A DNA stretch of 57,334 nt, taken from positions 1 through 57,334 of the forward strand of contig SUYP01000019.1 of assembly GCA_015060395.1 (NCBI GenBank), read 5' to 3'. Positions 25,690-35,653 of the stretch are shown in pieces; position 1 is the first letter of the stretch, and every line of letters starts with the position of its first letter. The position numbers and the translations under genes were made by a program. The notes beneath the pieces were generated by a model. It was not told where the DNA came from and searched no databases. It worked only from the letters and a program-made list of their open reading frames with translations. Source of the DNA: Bacteroidales bacterium (GTDB lineage Bacteria > Bacteroidota > Bacteroidia > Bacteroidales > UBA932).

Positions 25690-27795
25690 TCAGCTTATCT
25701 TGCTATAGTCCTTTATCTGATATTTTTCCTTGCGAAGCTCTTTCCTGAGAAGCTGGTTCTTGTCGGCTGTAAGGGCAGGATCGTCCTTCAGGACAGAGTC
25801 CGCCCAGTCTCTCGCTGTGTTCAGGATTATGCCGTCCCTGGCCAGTGAAGCTATGTTCAGGCTTATCGGCAGTCCGCTCTGCTGAGTGCCTTCCAGGTCG
25901 CCCGGACCTCGCATCTTCATATCCTCCTCTGCAAGCTCGAACCCGTTTTCCGTAGCGCACATCAGTTCAATCCTATGGCGGGATTCCTTGCTCATCTTCG
26001 GGCCTGTCATCAGTACGCAATATGACTTCTCGCTGCCTCTTCCCACTCGTCCGCGGAGCTGATGCAGCTGGCTCAGGCCGAATCTCTCGGCACTCTCGAT
26101 GACCATCACGGAGGCATTAGGGACATCGACACCTACTTCAATAACTGAAGTCGCCACAAGAATGTCTGCCCTGCCGGCCGCGAATGCATCCATATTGAAT
26201 TTCTTCACGTCATTGAGCTGCTTCCCGTGAACCACTGCAGTCTTGTACTGCGGGAACGGGAACTTCTGCATAATTTCCTCTGCTCCGGCTTCAAGACTTT
26301 GATAGTCAAGTTTTTCTGTCTCATTGATGAGAGGATATACAATGAATATCTGTCTGCCGAGTGCTATCTGGTCGCGCAGGAACTTATACAAGGCCGGTCT
26401 TTTCCCTTCCGTGGCGTGAATTGTCTGCACAGGCTTTCTTCCAGGAGGAAGTTCGTCTATCACAGACACGTCAAGATCTCCGTATAGTGTCATAGCCAGG
26501 GTGCGTGGAATAGGCGTGGCGGTCATTACGAGTACGTGAGGCGGCGCTCCGCAGGAAGACTTCTTCCACAGTCTGGATCTCTGTTCCACTCCGAACCTGT
26601 GCTGTTCATCTATTATGGCCAGGCCCAGATTCCGGAACACCACATTGTCTTCAAGGAGAGCGTGTGTGCCTACGATTATTCCTATGCTTCCGTCTTCAAG
26701 CCCGCTGTGGACCTCCCTTCTTTCAGAGGTCTTGCTGCTTCCGGTCAGAAGGGCGGATTTCACCCCGGTGGGTGCAAGGAATTTCTGGATATTCTTGTAA
26801 TGCTGCTGTGCAAGGACTTCAGTCGGAGCCATAATGCAGGCCTGGTATCCGTTCCCTACGGCAATCAGGGCTGTCAGCACAGCGACCATAGTCTTTCCGC
26901 TTCCCACATCACCCTGAAGGAGACGGTTCATCTGATGCCCGCTCTTCATATCGTTCCTGATCTCGGTGATGACTCTTTTCTGTGCTCCTGTCAACGGGAA
27001 AGGAAGAGAGTCGTAGCAGGCATTGAAGGCCTGCCCTACAAGGGACATCCTTATGCCTTGTTCAGCCCTGCTTCTTATATATTTCTGTTTCAGAAGAGAT
27101 AGCTGAAGGTAAAACAGTTCCTCGAATTTAAGCCTGTACCTGGCTTTTTCGAGAGAAGCCATATCCTTAGGAAAGTGTATGTTCCTGATAGCGTAGTGCA
27201 GAGGGACAAGGCCGCACTGCTTCATAAGATATTCCGGTATGGACTCTTCTATGTAGGGGAGTCCCTTTTCCAAGGCTGCTTCCATCAGCTTGTTCAGAAC
27301 CTTGCCTGTTATGCCGCCGTTCTTCAGTTTCTCGGTGCTCGGATATACTCCTGTCATAGCCAAAGCACCGGCCTGGGCTTCTCCTGCAGGAACTGGATCA
27401 ACCTCAGGATGTACCATATTGATCCTGCCGTTGAAGGCCGCAGGCTTGCCGAAGAATACGAATTCGGCTCCTGGCTTGAGCTTCTCGTACATCCATCTGA
27501 TGCCTTTGAAGAACACTAGCTCCAGTTCTCCGGTTCCGTCGCTGATCCAGACGCTCATCCTCTTTTTCTCGATGACGTCTGTCCTGAGCACCCTGGCTTT
27601 TATCTGGATATAGGCCATATCAGGCCTTGCTTCTGCGATCTTTACGAATGAACTGCGGTCGATGTATCTGAAAGGATACAGCCTGAGCAGTTCGCCGATA
27701 TTGCTTACGGCGAGTTCCTTCTTCAGCAGGGCGGCTCTCTTCGGACCCACTCCCGGAAGAAACTGAATGTCCATATCCAATCCGTTTTGTGCCAT
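25690..27795 (-). CDS. recG: ATP-dependent DNA helicase RecG
   Basis: A 701-residue helicase that reverses stalled replication forks and branch-migrates Holliday junctions. The wedge/OB domain covers about 60-160. The superfamily-2 core has motif I GDVGSGKT, motif II DEQHRFG, motif III TATPIPRT, and motif VI near QLRGRVGRG; the C-terminal hook follows. It is the first gene of a recG - WYL - S9 peptidase run with gaps of 6 and 12 bases. The -7 box at 27810-27803 lies only 7 bases before the ATG at 27795, so the true start may be the ATG at 27774 (MDIQFLPGVGPKRA), which gives the usual RecG N-terminus. Confidence 0.96.
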   Translation of the reverse strand: MAQNGLDMDIQFLPGVGPKRAALLKKELAVSNIGELLRLYPFRYIDRSSFVKIAEARPDMAYIQIKARVLRTDVIEKKRMSVWISDGTGELELVFFKGIRWMYEKLKPGAEFVFFGKPAAFNGRINMVHPEVDPVPAGEAQAGALAMTGVYPSTEKLKNGGITGKVLNKLMEAALEKGLPYIEESIPEYLMKQCGLVPLHYAIRNIHFPKDMASLEKARYRLKFEELFYLQLSLLKQKYIRSRAEQGIRMSLVGQAFNACYDSLPFPLTGAQKRVITEIRNDMKSGHQMNRLLQGDVGSGKTMVAVLTALIAVGNGYQACIMAPTEVLAQQHYKNIQKFLAPTGVKSALLTGSSKTSERREVHSGLEDGSIGIIVGTHALLEDNVVFRNLGLAIIDEQHRFGVEQRSRLWKKSSCGAPPHVLVMTATPIPRTLAMTLYGDLDVSVIDELPPGRKPVQTIHATEGKRPALYKFLRDQIALGRQIFIVYPLINETEKLDYQSLEAGAEEIMQKFPFPQYKTAVVHGKQLNDVKKFNMDAFAAGRADILVATSVIEVGVDVPNASVMVIESAERFGLSQLHQLRGRVGRGSEKSYCVLMTGPKMSKESRHRIELMCATENGFELAEEDMKMRGPGDLEGTQQSGLPISLNIASLARDGIILNTARDWADSVLKDDPALTADKNQLLRKELRKEKYQIKDYSKIS

Positions 27796-27802
27796 ACACT
27801 GG

Positions 27803-27810
27803 CAAATCTA
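27803..27810 (-). promoter_or_regulatory. -7 box for recG
   Basis: TAGATTTG on the minus strand. It is so close to the annotated ATG that translation would be nearly leaderless unless the downstream ATG at 27774 is used. Confidence 0.5.
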
Positions 27811-27843
27811 ATAAAAAGAGACAGAAAAATCAAAACTGTTTCT

Positions 27844-27851
27844 TATATTTG
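27844..27851 (+). promoter_or_regulatory. -7 box for the pdxA operon
   Basis: TATATTTG, 31 bases before the pdxA ATG. No TTG is seen at the usual -33 distance. Confidence 0.5.
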
Positions 27852-27882
27852 TAAATTGATTTGATAATTCATAGATGATAAT

Positions 27883-28962
27883 ATGGCAAGGAAATTAGTT
27901 GTAGGCATAACTCAAGGAGATGGAAACGGCATTGGCTATGAAGTCATCATCAAGGCGCTTGCCGATGAAAGGATGCTGGATCTCTGCACTCCTGTGATAT
28001 ACGGATCTTCAAAGATTTTCGGTTTCTACAAGAAGCAGATTCACAATATAGACCAGATCAACACCAACGTGATCAGTTCTGCGAAGGATGTTCATCAGAA
28101 AAGGGTGAATATCGTCAACTGTCTCCCGGAGAATGTTTTCGTCGAGCCCGGACAGTCAACGGCAGAGTCTGCCAAGGCGGCGATGACCTCTCTTGAAAGA
28201 GCGGTGGCTGACATCAAGGAGGGTTATATCGATGTATTGGTTACGGCTCCGATAAATAAAAGGGCTATGGTCGGCGAAGGCTTCGGTTATACCGGTCATA
28301 CAGAATACCTCGAGAAGGAATTCGGGGTTGATGAAGTGGCGATGATAATGGTGTGTGACCGTCTGAAGGTGGGAGTCGTTACGGGACATATTGCGCTGAA
28401 GGATGTCGTGAAGAGCATCACCCGCGAGAAGATCGTCCGCAAACTCCGTCTTATGAAGGATTCTCTTGAGAGAGATTTCGGCATAGATGCACCAAAGATT
28501 GCAGTCCTTGGCCTGAATCCTCATTGCGGTGACGGAGGACTTCTGGGTGATGAAGAACAGCAGATCATACTTCCTGCGGTTCAGGATGCGAATGAGGAGG
28601 GAATCCTGGCATTCGGGCCTTATTCTCCGGACGGCTTCTTCGGTACCTCATACAGCAGGTTCGATGCCGTTCTGGCAATGTACCACGATCAGGGATTGAC
28701 TCCTTTCAAGGCTCTTGCCTTCGAGGAGGGTGTCAATTTCACTGCCGGCCTGCCGATAGTCAGGACTTCTCCTGACCACGGAACAGCATACGAGATGGCC
28801 GGAAGGGATATGGCTGATCCACGTTCGATGATGGCTGCCATATATACTGCGATCGACATCTTCAACAGTCGTGCGGATTATGATGATCTTGTGGAGAACC
28901 GTATGACCATACAGATGCCGGATACTGAGATCAAGCCGAAGGGCGGAAGAATCATAGAATAG
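27883..28962 (+). CDS. pdxA: 4-hydroxythreonine-4-phosphate dehydrogenase
   Basis: A 359-residue NAD-dependent enzyme of the DXP-dependent pyridoxal-phosphate pathway; it oxidises 4-phosphohydroxy-L-threonine. The family signature is complete: VGITQGDGNGIGYEV at the N-terminus, metal-binding His in TGHTEYLE, ALNPHCGDGG-type segment (here LGLNPHCGDGGLLG), and metal-binding YHDQGLTPFKAL. It starts a run of genes in which rnhA begins 4 bases later. It acts in the cytoplasm as a homodimer. Confidence 0.95.
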   Translation: MARKLVVGITQGDGNGIGYEVIIKALADERMLDLCTPVIYGSSKIFGFYKKQIHNIDQINTNVISSAKDVHQKRVNIVNCLPENVFVEPGQSTAESAKAAMTSLERAVADIKEGYIDVLVTAPINKRAMVGEGFGYTGHTEYLEKEFGVDEVAMIMVCDRLKVGVVTGHIALKDVVKSITREKIVRKLRLMKDSLERDFGIDAPKIAVLGLNPHCGDGGLLGDEEQQIILPAVQDANEEGILAFGPYSPDGFFGTSYSRFDAVLAMYHDQGLTPFKALAFEEGVNFTAGLPIVRTSPDHGTAYEMAGRDMADPRSMMAAIYTAIDIFNSRADYDDLVENRMTIQMPDTEIKPKGGRIIE

Positions 28963-28966
28963 TCCT

Positions 28967-29473
28967 ATGGCGGAAATGTCTCAGCAGGCAAGGCCTCCTA
29001 TATTTCTATATACGGACGGTGCTTCCAGCGGCAATCCCGGGCCGGGCGGCTATGGAGTTGTGCTGAAATGCGCCGGAAGGGTGATGGAATTGTCGGAAGG
29101 ATTCAGCCTGACGACCAACAACAGGATGGAGCTTCTTGCCGTGATCAAGGGACTGGAGGCTATAAGGTGGCAGAATGCGGAGGTACACGTGACAAGTGAT
29201 TCCTCTTATGTCGTGAACGCTATAAACAAAGGATGGCTTGAAAACTGGAGACGTAAAGGTTTTGCAAAGGTGAAGAATCCTGACCTCTGGATGCGTCTTC
29301 TGCCGCTTCTCGCCAGACATAGGGTGGCTTTTCATTGGATCAAGGGGCACGCGGGACATCCTGAAAACGAGAGATGCGATGCACTTGCAGTGGCTGCAGG
29401 AGCGGGTGCGGTTGCTCAGGGAAAGCAGCTTCCGCCGGATACGGGATATGTTCCGGATGAAGCATTAGTGTAA
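28967..29473 (+). CDS. rnhA: Ribonuclease HI
   Basis: A 168-residue endonuclease that cuts the RNA strand of RNA-DNA hybrids. Residues 12-148 hold the RNase H fold with the acidic catalytic set: D in YTDGASSGNPGPGG, E in NNRMELLAVIKGLEA, D in TSDSSYVVNAI, and D in NERCDALA. The basic handle WLENWRRKGF is present. The extra C-terminal tail of about 20 residues has no family match. It is co-transcribed with pdxA upstream and probably with rfbC 11 bases downstream. Confidence 0.95.
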   Translation: MAEMSQQARPPIFLYTDGASSGNPGPGGYGVVLKCAGRVMELSEGFSLTTNNRMELLAVIKGLEAIRWQNAEVHVTSDSSYVVNAINKGWLENWRRKGFAKVKNPDLWMRLLPLLARHRVAFHWIKGHAGHPENERCDALAVAAGAGAVAQGKQLPPDTGYVPDEALV

Positions 29474-29484
29474 ATGTAGCTGAT

Positions 29485-30045
29485 ATGAATGTTATAGAGA
29501 CAGGAATAGACGGACTGGTCATAATAGAGCCTAGAATCTTCAGGGATCCGAGGGGGTATTTCTTCGAATCTTTTTCTCAAAGGGAATTTTCTGAAAAGGT
29601 GTCTCCTGTGGATTTTGTCCAGGATAATGAAAGCCGGTCCTCGTACGGGGTCCTGCGCGGTCTGCATTTTCAGAAGCCTCCTTTTGCTCAGGCAAAGCTT
29701 GTCCGCGTGATAAAAGGGCGTGTCCTGGATGTAGCTGTCGATCTGAGAACCGGTTCTCCGACATACGGAAGATATGAGGCAGTGGAGCTGTCTGAAGACA
29801 ATCACCGTCAGTTTTTCATTCCGAGAGGATTCGCTCACGGATTCTGTGTGTTGTCCGATGAGGCGGTCTTACAATACAAATGCGACAATTATTATGCTCC
29901 GCAGAGCGAGGGTGCGGTGATATGGAATGATCCCGATCTGGCGATAGACTGGATGATTCCGGCTGAAGATGTGATTCTTTCCGATAAGGACAGGAAACAT
30001 CCGTATCTGAGGGATCTCGGAGATGTATTTGCATATAAAAAATAG
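29485..30045 (+). CDS. rfbC: dTDP-4-dehydrorhamnose 3,5-epimerase
   Basis: A 186-residue cupin enzyme (RmlC), the third step of dTDP-L-rhamnose synthesis. The family pattern is clear: EPRIFRDPRGYFFESF, the catalytic His in LRGLHFQKPPFAQAKLVRV, the FFIPRGFAHGF segment (here QFFIPRGFAHGFCVLSD), and the Tyr in VLQYKCDNYY. The length is normal. It is followed 6 bases later by rfbD. The first two genes of the pathway (rfbA, rfbB) are not in the window. Confidence 0.96.
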   Translation: MNVIETGIDGLVIIEPRIFRDPRGYFFESFSQREFSEKVSPVDFVQDNESRSSYGVLRGLHFQKPPFAQAKLVRVIKGRVLDVAVDLRTGSPTYGRYEAVELSEDNHRQFFIPRGFAHGFCVLSDEAVLQYKCDNYYAPQSEGAVIWNDPDLAIDWMIPAEDVILSDKDRKHPYLRDLGDVFAYKK

Positions 30046-30051
30046 CGATAT

Positions 30052-30933
30052 ATGAAGGTTTTGGTCACTGGAGCCGGCGGACAGCTTGGCAGAGCTGTCA
30101 GAAAGGCTGCCTCAGGAAGAGAATTCGACTGCATATTTACAGATGTGGTGTCCGGGGATGATATTGTGGCTCTGGATGTTACAGACCGTGATGCAGTCCG
30201 GGAATTCCTTTTGGCGCATAAAGTGGATGCGGTGGTCAATTGCGCTGCATACACGGATGTCAATGCTGCAGAGGATAATGAGGAAAAAGCTTCTCTGATC
30301 AATTCTTATGCTCCTTCCGTAATGGCCGAAGCAGCCAGGAATGCGGGAGCAGTACTTGTGCATATATCGACAGACTATGTGTTCGGAGGTCAGAAGAATA
30401 CGCCTTATTCGGAGGATGACGTTCCTATGCCTCTGAATGCATACGCCAGGACAAAACTTGCCGGAGAGCAGGCTGTTATGGCTTCCGGCTGCAGCTATGT
30501 GATACTGAGGACGGCCTGGCTGTACTCCTGTGCCGGAAGGAACTTCTTCAATACGGTAGTCGAACGAACTGCTGAGCGTCCTTCGATGCAGGTGGTGGTC
30601 GATCAGGTCGGCACGCCTACATACGCAATGGATCTTGCCGATGCGATACTTACAATACTGGAACGTGGCGTCACCGGACGGGAAGGTGTGTATAATTATA
30701 CAGGTGAAGGGGTATGCAGCTGGTATGACTTTGCGGTGGCCATACGTGATGGCGTAGGGCATATATGCAATATTTTCCCTTGTTTTACGGATGATTTCCC
30801 ATCAAAGGCGGTGCGGCCTCATTATTCCGTCTTGGACAAATCCAAGGTCAAGGAGGTTTTCGGGCTCGATATCCCTCATTGGACAGAGGCTTTGCGGATG
30901 TGTATTTTAGACTATAACAATATAAACGGATAA
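30052..30933 (+). CDS. rfbD: dTDP-4-dehydrorhamnose reductase
   Basis: A 293-residue short-chain reductase (RmlD) that makes dTDP-L-rhamnose with NAD(P)H. The cofactor motif is VTGAGGQLGRAV at the N-terminus; the catalytic pair is in YARTKLAGE (Y-x3-K), and STDYVFGG and AWLYS are family blocks. With rfbC it supplies rhamnose donors for surface polysaccharides. The next gene, a barrel protein, begins 17 bases downstream. Confidence 0.96.
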   Translation: MKVLVTGAGGQLGRAVRKAASGREFDCIFTDVVSGDDIVALDVTDRDAVREFLLAHKVDAVVNCAAYTDVNAAEDNEEKASLINSYAPSVMAEAARNAGAVLVHISTDYVFGGQKNTPYSEDDVPMPLNAYARTKLAGEQAVMASGCSYVILRTAWLYSCAGRNFFNTVVERTAERPSMQVVVDQVGTPTYAMDLADAILTILERGVTGREGVYNYTGEGVCSWYDFAVAIRDGVGHICNIFPCFTDDFPSKAVRPHYSVLDKSKVKEVFGLDIPHWTEALRMCILDYNNING

Positions 30934-30950
30934 CAATAAAGAATACGGCT

Positions 30951-31727
30951 ATGAAAAGATTTTTTGTTATGATTCTCGCATCAGCGCTTGTACTGGCGTC
31001 TTTTGATGCGTCTGCCCAGAGAGATCAGAGAGGCAACCGCAGCAGATTCGATCGTGAATTCAATCACGCTGCAAGCGGCCTGGGAGTTACATTCGGTTAT
31101 GCTCATTCGGCTTATCGTGTGGCAGACTGGGCTACGGATAAGGTGCGCAAGGCAGACGGACTTGATGGTTTCCAGCTTGGTCTTACCAAGGACGTGGAGA
31201 TGATTGAAAGTGCGCTTTTCATCCAGACAGGTCTTGTCTATACCTACCAGAATGATTCTAAGAACAATGACTTTGGAGGCATAAGGCTCATAGGTGACTG
31301 GAACGAGCATTTTCTCAGTGTTCCGTTGAAGGTGAAGTATGCAGTGCCCCTTACTGACCGTATAGGGATATTTGTGACCGGCGGACCGTCACTTGTATTC
31401 GGCCTTGCTTCCAAGATGAAGTGCCGTGCAAGACTCGGCGACGGCCAGAATGCTGCTACCTCATACAATTTCTTCACAGGAAAGTCCAAGGTAACAGACA
31501 ATATGACCGGAGAAATGAGCGAGTGGATCTCAGCCCAGTACCCTGAGACAAAGTACAGGAGATTCGATGCACAGGTCGGAGGATCCGTTGGAATCAGGTT
31601 CCTTGAGATTATGGAAGCTCAGATCGGCTATGACTGGGGACTGGTAAACAAGTATAAGGGAGAGACTCTGGATGACCTCAGAATGCGTCGTCAGCAGCTT
31701 TATATCAGCGTAGGATTACGTTTCTGA
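30951..31727 (+). CDS. PorT-family outer-membrane beta-barrel protein
   Basis: A 258-residue protein with a signal peptide (cleavage after SASAQ-like DASAQ, residue 22). The rest consists of amphipathic strands typical of the Bacteroidota PorT/outer-membrane barrel (PF13568) class: SALFIQTGLVYTYQN, FLSVPLKVKYAVPLTDRIGIFVTGG split as 'LSVPLKVKYAV' and 'GIFVTGGPSLVFG', and a C-terminal strand ending YISVGLRF. A terminal Phe is the usual signal for barrel insertion. Its role is unknown; it shares the transcript with the rhamnose genes. Confidence 0.8.
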   Translation: MKRFFVMILASALVLASFDASAQRDQRGNRSRFDREFNHAASGLGVTFGYAHSAYRVADWATDKVRKADGLDGFQLGLTKDVEMIESALFIQTGLVYTYQNDSKNNDFGGIRLIGDWNEHFLSVPLKVKYAVPLTDRIGIFVTGGPSLVFGLASKMKCRARLGDGQNAATSYNFFTGKSKVTDNMTGEMSEWISAQYPETKYRRFDAQVGGSVGIRFLEIMEAQIGYDWGLVNKYKGETLDDLRMRRQQLYISVGLRF

Positions 31728-31766
31728 TGATTTTTTCTGTCAAATTGTCAGTTTGTACCTGTCGTT

Positions 31767-31797
31767 TTTGATATTTGCTTAAATGTCACTATATTTG
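31767..31797 (+). promoter_or_regulatory. Promoter of secA
   Basis: TTTG (31767-31770) and TATATTTG (31790-31797) are separated by 19 bases. The expected start of the transcript falls inside the adjoining hairpin. Confidence 0.7.
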
Positions 31798-31834
31798 CAG
31801 GTTGTGTGTACTGTTGTGCATACAACCTGTTTTT
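31798..31834 (+). terminator. Hairpin with T-run at the secA promoter
   Basis: A 14-bp stem with two G-U pairs (31798-31811 with 31816-31829), loop TGTT, followed by TTTTT. It looks like the terminator of the rfbC-rfbD-barrel transcript, but it abuts the secA -7 box; read-through or attenuation of secA is possible. Confidence 0.65.
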
Positions 31835-31856
31835 AGATAATAAATATAGTTGAGAT

Positions 31857-34800
31857 ATGTCATTTACAGACGTTTTTAAAAAGATTTTCGGAACAAAGGC
31901 CGATCGCGATATGAAGGCCATCAGGCCTACCTTGGACAAGGTGCTTGAGGCCTATAAGACTATTGACAGACTTTCTGACGATCAGCTCAGAGAAAGGTGC
32001 CAGGGACTTAAGGACAAGATCCAGGCAGCCATATCTCAGGATGAGAACCGTATAGCTCAGATAAAGGAAGAACTTGAGAAGGAAATTCCTCTGAGCCAGA
32101 AGGAAGCTCTTGCTACAGAGCAGGATAAGCTTGTGAAGAAGGTTGACGAGACTATCGAGAAGGTTCTTGACGAGATACTTCCGGAAGCATTTGCAATAAT
32201 GAAATCGACAGCACGCCGTTTCGCGCAGAACCCGGAGATCAGAGTGAAGGCTACACAGTTTGACCGTGACCTCAGCACAACGAAGGAATTCGTTACGATT
32301 GACGGTGACTATGCCGTATGGCAGAACCATTGGCTTGCTGGAGGCAACGAGATGACCTGGGATATGGTGCATTATGATGTACAGCTTATCGGTGGTATCG
32401 TCCTCCATCAGGGAAAGATTGCAGAGATGGCTACCGGTGAGGGTAAGACCCTCGTCGCTACTCTTCCGGTGTTCCTCAATGCGCTGGCTGGCAAGGGAGT
32501 TCACGTCGTGACGGTCAATGACTACCTCTCGAAGCGAGACTCGGAGTGGATGGGACCTCTCTATATGTTCCACGGACTTTCTGTTGACTGCATCGACAAG
32601 CACCAGCCTAACAGCGAGGCACGTAAGAAGGCATACGCCTGCAACATCACATTCGGAACCAACAACGAATTCGGTTTTGACTACCTTCGCGACAATATGG
32701 CCACTTCGATGAAGGACCTTGTCCAGAGGAAGCATCACTTCGCCATTGTCGATGAGGTTGACTCTGTGCTTATCGATGACGCGCGTACTCCTCTCATCAT
32801 TTCCGGACCGGTTCCGAAGGGTGAGGACCAGCAGTTTATGGAGTACAAGCCTCTGGTAGAGCGTCTTTACAGCAACCAGAAGACATTGGTCAACCAGCTC
32901 CTCAATGAGGCCAAGAAACTCATCGCAGAAGGAAATGAGAAGGATGGAGGTGTGCTCCTTTTCAGAGCATACAAGGGATATCCTAAATATAAGCCTCTGA
33001 TCAAGTTCCTCAGCGAGCCTGGTATGAAGCAGCTCCTCCAGAAGGTGGAGAACTATTATATCCAGGATAACGAGCGCGAAATGCCTTTCATTACAGATGA
33101 GCTGTTCTTCGTCATCAATGAGAAGCAGCACTCTGTGGATATGACCGACAAGGGTCGTGACCTGATTACCGGTAATCTTGAGGATACCAATTTCTTCGTG
33201 CTTCCGGATGTGGGAGCTGCTGTAGCCGAGGTTCAGAAGAATCTGGAACTCACTGCCGAAGAGAAACAGGTCAGGAAGGATGAGATTCTTGCTGACTTCG
33301 CACTTAAGTCTGAGCGTGTACATACTGTGAATCAGCTTCTTAAGGCATATACGATGTTTGACAAGGAGATCGATTATATCATTCAGGACGGAAAGATCAA
33401 GATTGTCGATGAGCAGACAGGCCGTATTATGGAAGGACGACGCTGGAGCGACGGACTTCATCAGGCGGTTGAGGCTAAGGAGAATGTGAAGGTAGAGGCA
33501 GCGACCCAGACTTTCGCTACCATCACCCTCCAGAACTACTTCCGTATGTATCACAAGCTTGCCGGTATGACCGGTACTGCAGAGACAGAGGCGGGTGAGT
33601 TCTGGTCGATCTATAAGCTCGATGTAGTGGTGATCCCTACCAACAGACCTATCGCACGTATAGATAACAACGACCTTATATATAAGACAAAGAAGGCAAA
33701 GTATGATGCCGTGATCAACAAGGTTGTGGAGCTGACCAAAGAAGGAAGGCCGGTTCTGGTGGGTACGACCGATGTGGAGACTTCCGAACTCTTGAGCCGT
33801 ATGCTCCGACTTCGCGGAATCCAGCATCAGGTGCTGAATGCAAAACAGCACGCCAGGGAGGCAGAGGTGGTAAAGCACGCGGGTGAGCCTGGAACCGTGA
33901 CCATTGCAACAAATATGGCAGGTCGAGGAACGGATATCAAGCTCCCGGATGAAGTGAAAGCTGCAGGAGGACTTGCAATCATAGGTACCGAGCGTCACGA
34001 CAGCCGTCGAGTTGACCGTCAGCTCAGAGGACGTTCAGGCCGTCAGGGTGACCCGGGATCTTCAATCTTCTATGTGTCTCTTGAAGATAAGCTTATGCGA
34101 CTTTTCGGAGGTGAGAAGATTGCCGCTATGGTCGATAAGATGGGAATGCAGGAGGATGAGGCGCTTGAGGCTTCGATGCTCAGCAGTTCTGTAGAGAGGG
34201 CTCAGAAGAAAGTCGAGGAGAACAACTTCGGTATCCGTAAGAGACTCCTTGAGTATGACGACGTTATGAACTCTCAGAGAGAGGTAATATACACCAAGAG
34301 ACGTAATGCCCTTTCAGGAGAAAGAGTGGAGATCGATGTGATGAATATGATGCAGGACATCGCTCAGATCCTTGTTGACAGGTCTGAAGATATGGACTAT
34401 GAATCATTCTCTGAACTCGTTATGACGTCGCTTTCTATTGATCTCGGTTTCGATGAGGCTGTGTTTGCGAAGGGAAACAAGGAGGCTATGGCTGAGCTGC
34501 TTCACAAGCATATCCTCGAGACATACGAGCGCCGTATGGATACAATGCTTCAGAGGGCATACCCTATCATTAAAGAGGTGTATGAGAAGCAGGGAGCCAT
34601 CTATCAGAATATAGCCATCCCTATTTCCGACGGTCGAAAGATGCTTACCCTGTCAGTAAATCTGAAGAAGGCATACGAGTCAGAGGGTAAGGAGATAGCA
34701 AGGTCTCTCAGCAAGACCATCACTCTCTGGCAGATAGATGACAAGTGGAAGGAGCATCTTCGTGATATGGACGACCTAAAGCAGTCCGTGCAGAATGCTA

Positions 34801-35132
34801 CATACGAGCAGAAGGACCCTCTCCTGATTTATAAATTCGAGAGCTTCAATCTCTTCAGCCAGATGCTGGAGGATCTTAACAAGGACGTCCTTTCATTCCT
34901 TCTCAGAGCTTTCATCCCTCTCAGAGACGCTTCAGAGGCAAGGGAGTCTGCTCCGCAGCAGCCGAAGAGGAATATGGACCAGATGCAGACTTCTCGTACG
35001 GATCTGGTTACAAACGGAGGTGAACAGAAGAGCAAGATGCCTGTACACGTGGAGAAACAGGTGGGACGAAATGATCCTTGCCCTTGCGGCAGCGGAAAGA
35101 AGTTCAAGAACTGCCACGGAAAGGGACTTTAA
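31857..35132 (+). CDS. secA: Preprotein translocase ATPase SecA
   Basis: The motor that drives secretory proteins through SecYEG. It has 1091 residues, longer than the 900 of E. coli, as usual in Bacteroidota, with the extra material in the first nucleotide-binding domain. Motif I is MATGEGKTL, motif II is [17 protein letters not shown], the second nucleotide domain has [11 protein letters not shown] and [16 protein letters not shown]. The C-terminal zinc motif [14 protein letters not shown] (SecB/lipid contact) is present. It is expressed from its own promoter; bactofilin follows 27 bases downstream. Confidence 0.98.
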   Translation: MSFTDVFKKIFGTKADRDMKAIRPTLDKVLEAYKTIDRLSDDQLRERCQGLKDKIQAAISQDENRIAQIKEELEKEIPLSQKEALATEQDKLVKKVDETIEKVLDEILPEAFAIMKSTARRFAQNPEIRVKATQFDRDLSTTKEFVTIDGDYAVWQNHWLAGGNEMTWDMVHYDVQLIGGIVLHQGKIAEMATGEGKTLVATLPVFLNALAGKGVHVVTVNDYLSKRDSEWMGPLYMFHGLSVDCIDKHQPNSEARKKAYACNITFGTNNEFGFDYLRDNMATSMKDLVQRKHHFAIVDEVDSVLIDDARTPLIISGPVPKGEDQQFMEYKPLVERLYSNQKTLVNQLLNEAKKLIAEGNEKDGGVLLFRAYKGYPKYKPLIKFLSEPGMKQLLQKVENYYIQDNEREMPFITDELFFVINEKQHSVDMTDKGRDLITGNLEDTNFFVLPDVGAAVAEVQKNLELTAEEKQVRKDEILADFALKSERVHTVNQLLKAYTMFDKEIDYIIQDGKIKIVDEQTGRIMEGRRWSDGLHQAVEAKENVKVEAATQTFATITLQNYFRMYHKLAGMTGTAETEAGEFWSIYKLDVVVIPTNRPIARIDNNDLIYKTKKAKYDAVINKVVELTKEGRPVLVGTTDVETSELLSRMLRLRGIQHQVLNAKQHAREAEVVKHAGEPGTVTIATNMAGRGTDIKLPDEVKAAGGLAIIGTERHDSRRVDRQLRGRSGRQGDPGSSIFYVSLEDKLMRLFGGEKIAAMVDKMGMQEDEALEASMLSSSVERAQKKVEENNFGIRKRLLEYDDVMNSQREVIYTKRRNALSGERVEIDVMNMMQDIAQILVDRSEDMDYESFSELVMTSLSIDLGFDEAVFAKGNKEAMAELLHKHILETYERRMDTMLQRAYPIIKEVYEKQGAIYQNIAIPISDGRKMLTLSVNLKKAYESEGKEIARSLSKTITLWQIDDKWKEHLRDMDDLKQSVQNATYEQKDPLLIYKFESFNLFSQMLEDLNKDVLSFLLRAFIPLRDASEARESAPQQPKRNMDQMQTSRTDLVTNGGEQKSKMPVHVEKQVGRNDPCPCGSGKKFKNCHGKGL

Positions 35133-35159
35133 TCGACAAACTAAATAAAACAATAAATT

Positions 35160-35591
35160 ATGGCAAAAATTGACACAATGCTTAACGTCAATTCGATAAG
35201 CAGGATATCTGCCGGAACCATCATCAAGGGCGAGATAGTCTCTCCAGGTGATATCCGTATCGATGGAACATTTGACGGAAAGATCCAGTCCAGGGGCCGT
35301 GTAGTGGTAGGAGAGACCGCTACTATAAAGGGTGATATCGTATGTGATAACGTGGATCTTTGGGGAAAGGTTGACGGCAACATCTTCGTTAAGGATACAC
35401 TCGCACTTAAAGAGGGATGTGTGATAAACGGCAACCTCCACATCAGGAAACTTTCTGTTGAACTGGGAGCTACATTCAATGGCAACTGCAAGATGATCAG
35501 TGAATCAGAGTTCGACAAACTCGTCGGAGTGCAGTCAGCAGTGAAGCCGGTACAGCAGACACAGCACCCGCATCAGACTCCTGCAAATTAA
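35160..35591 (+). CDS. Bactofilin family protein
   Basis: A 143-residue polymer-forming cytoskeletal protein. Residues about 15-115 form the right-handed beta-helix repeats of bactofilins, with recurrent G-D-I-x-[IV]-D-G spacing (ISAGTIIKGEIVSPGDIRID, GRVVVGETATIKGDIV, GKVDGNIFV). Short tails flank the repeat core, and the C-terminal tail is rich in Gln and Pro. Bactofilins build membrane-associated filaments in cell shape or envelope organisation. Co-transcription with secA is likely, and a terminator follows. Confidence 0.92.
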   Translation: MAKIDTMLNVNSISRISAGTIIKGEIVSPGDIRIDGTFDGKIQSRGRVVVGETATIKGDIVCDNVDLWGKVDGNIFVKDTLALKEGCVINGNLHIRKLSVELGATFNGNCKMISESEFDKLVGVQSAVKPVQQTQHPHQTPAN

Positions 35592-35594
35592 TCC

Positions 35595-35619
35595 AATGAC
35601 CGGTTTCATACCGGTCATT
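35595..35619 (+). terminator. Terminator after bactofilin
   Basis: A 10-bp perfect stem AATGACCGGT/ACCGGTCATT with loop TTCAT, followed by TTCAT; the T-run is short. Confidence 0.7.
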
Positions 35620-35653
35620 TTCATATTACCGATAACCTGAAACATTTATTATT

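Noticed and set aside
31860..33998. A 712-codon open frame on the minus strand opposite secA
   Set aside because: It is the antisense of a perfectly conserved secA gene; its composition (rich in His, Leu, Cys) is that of a mirror frame and it has no family match.
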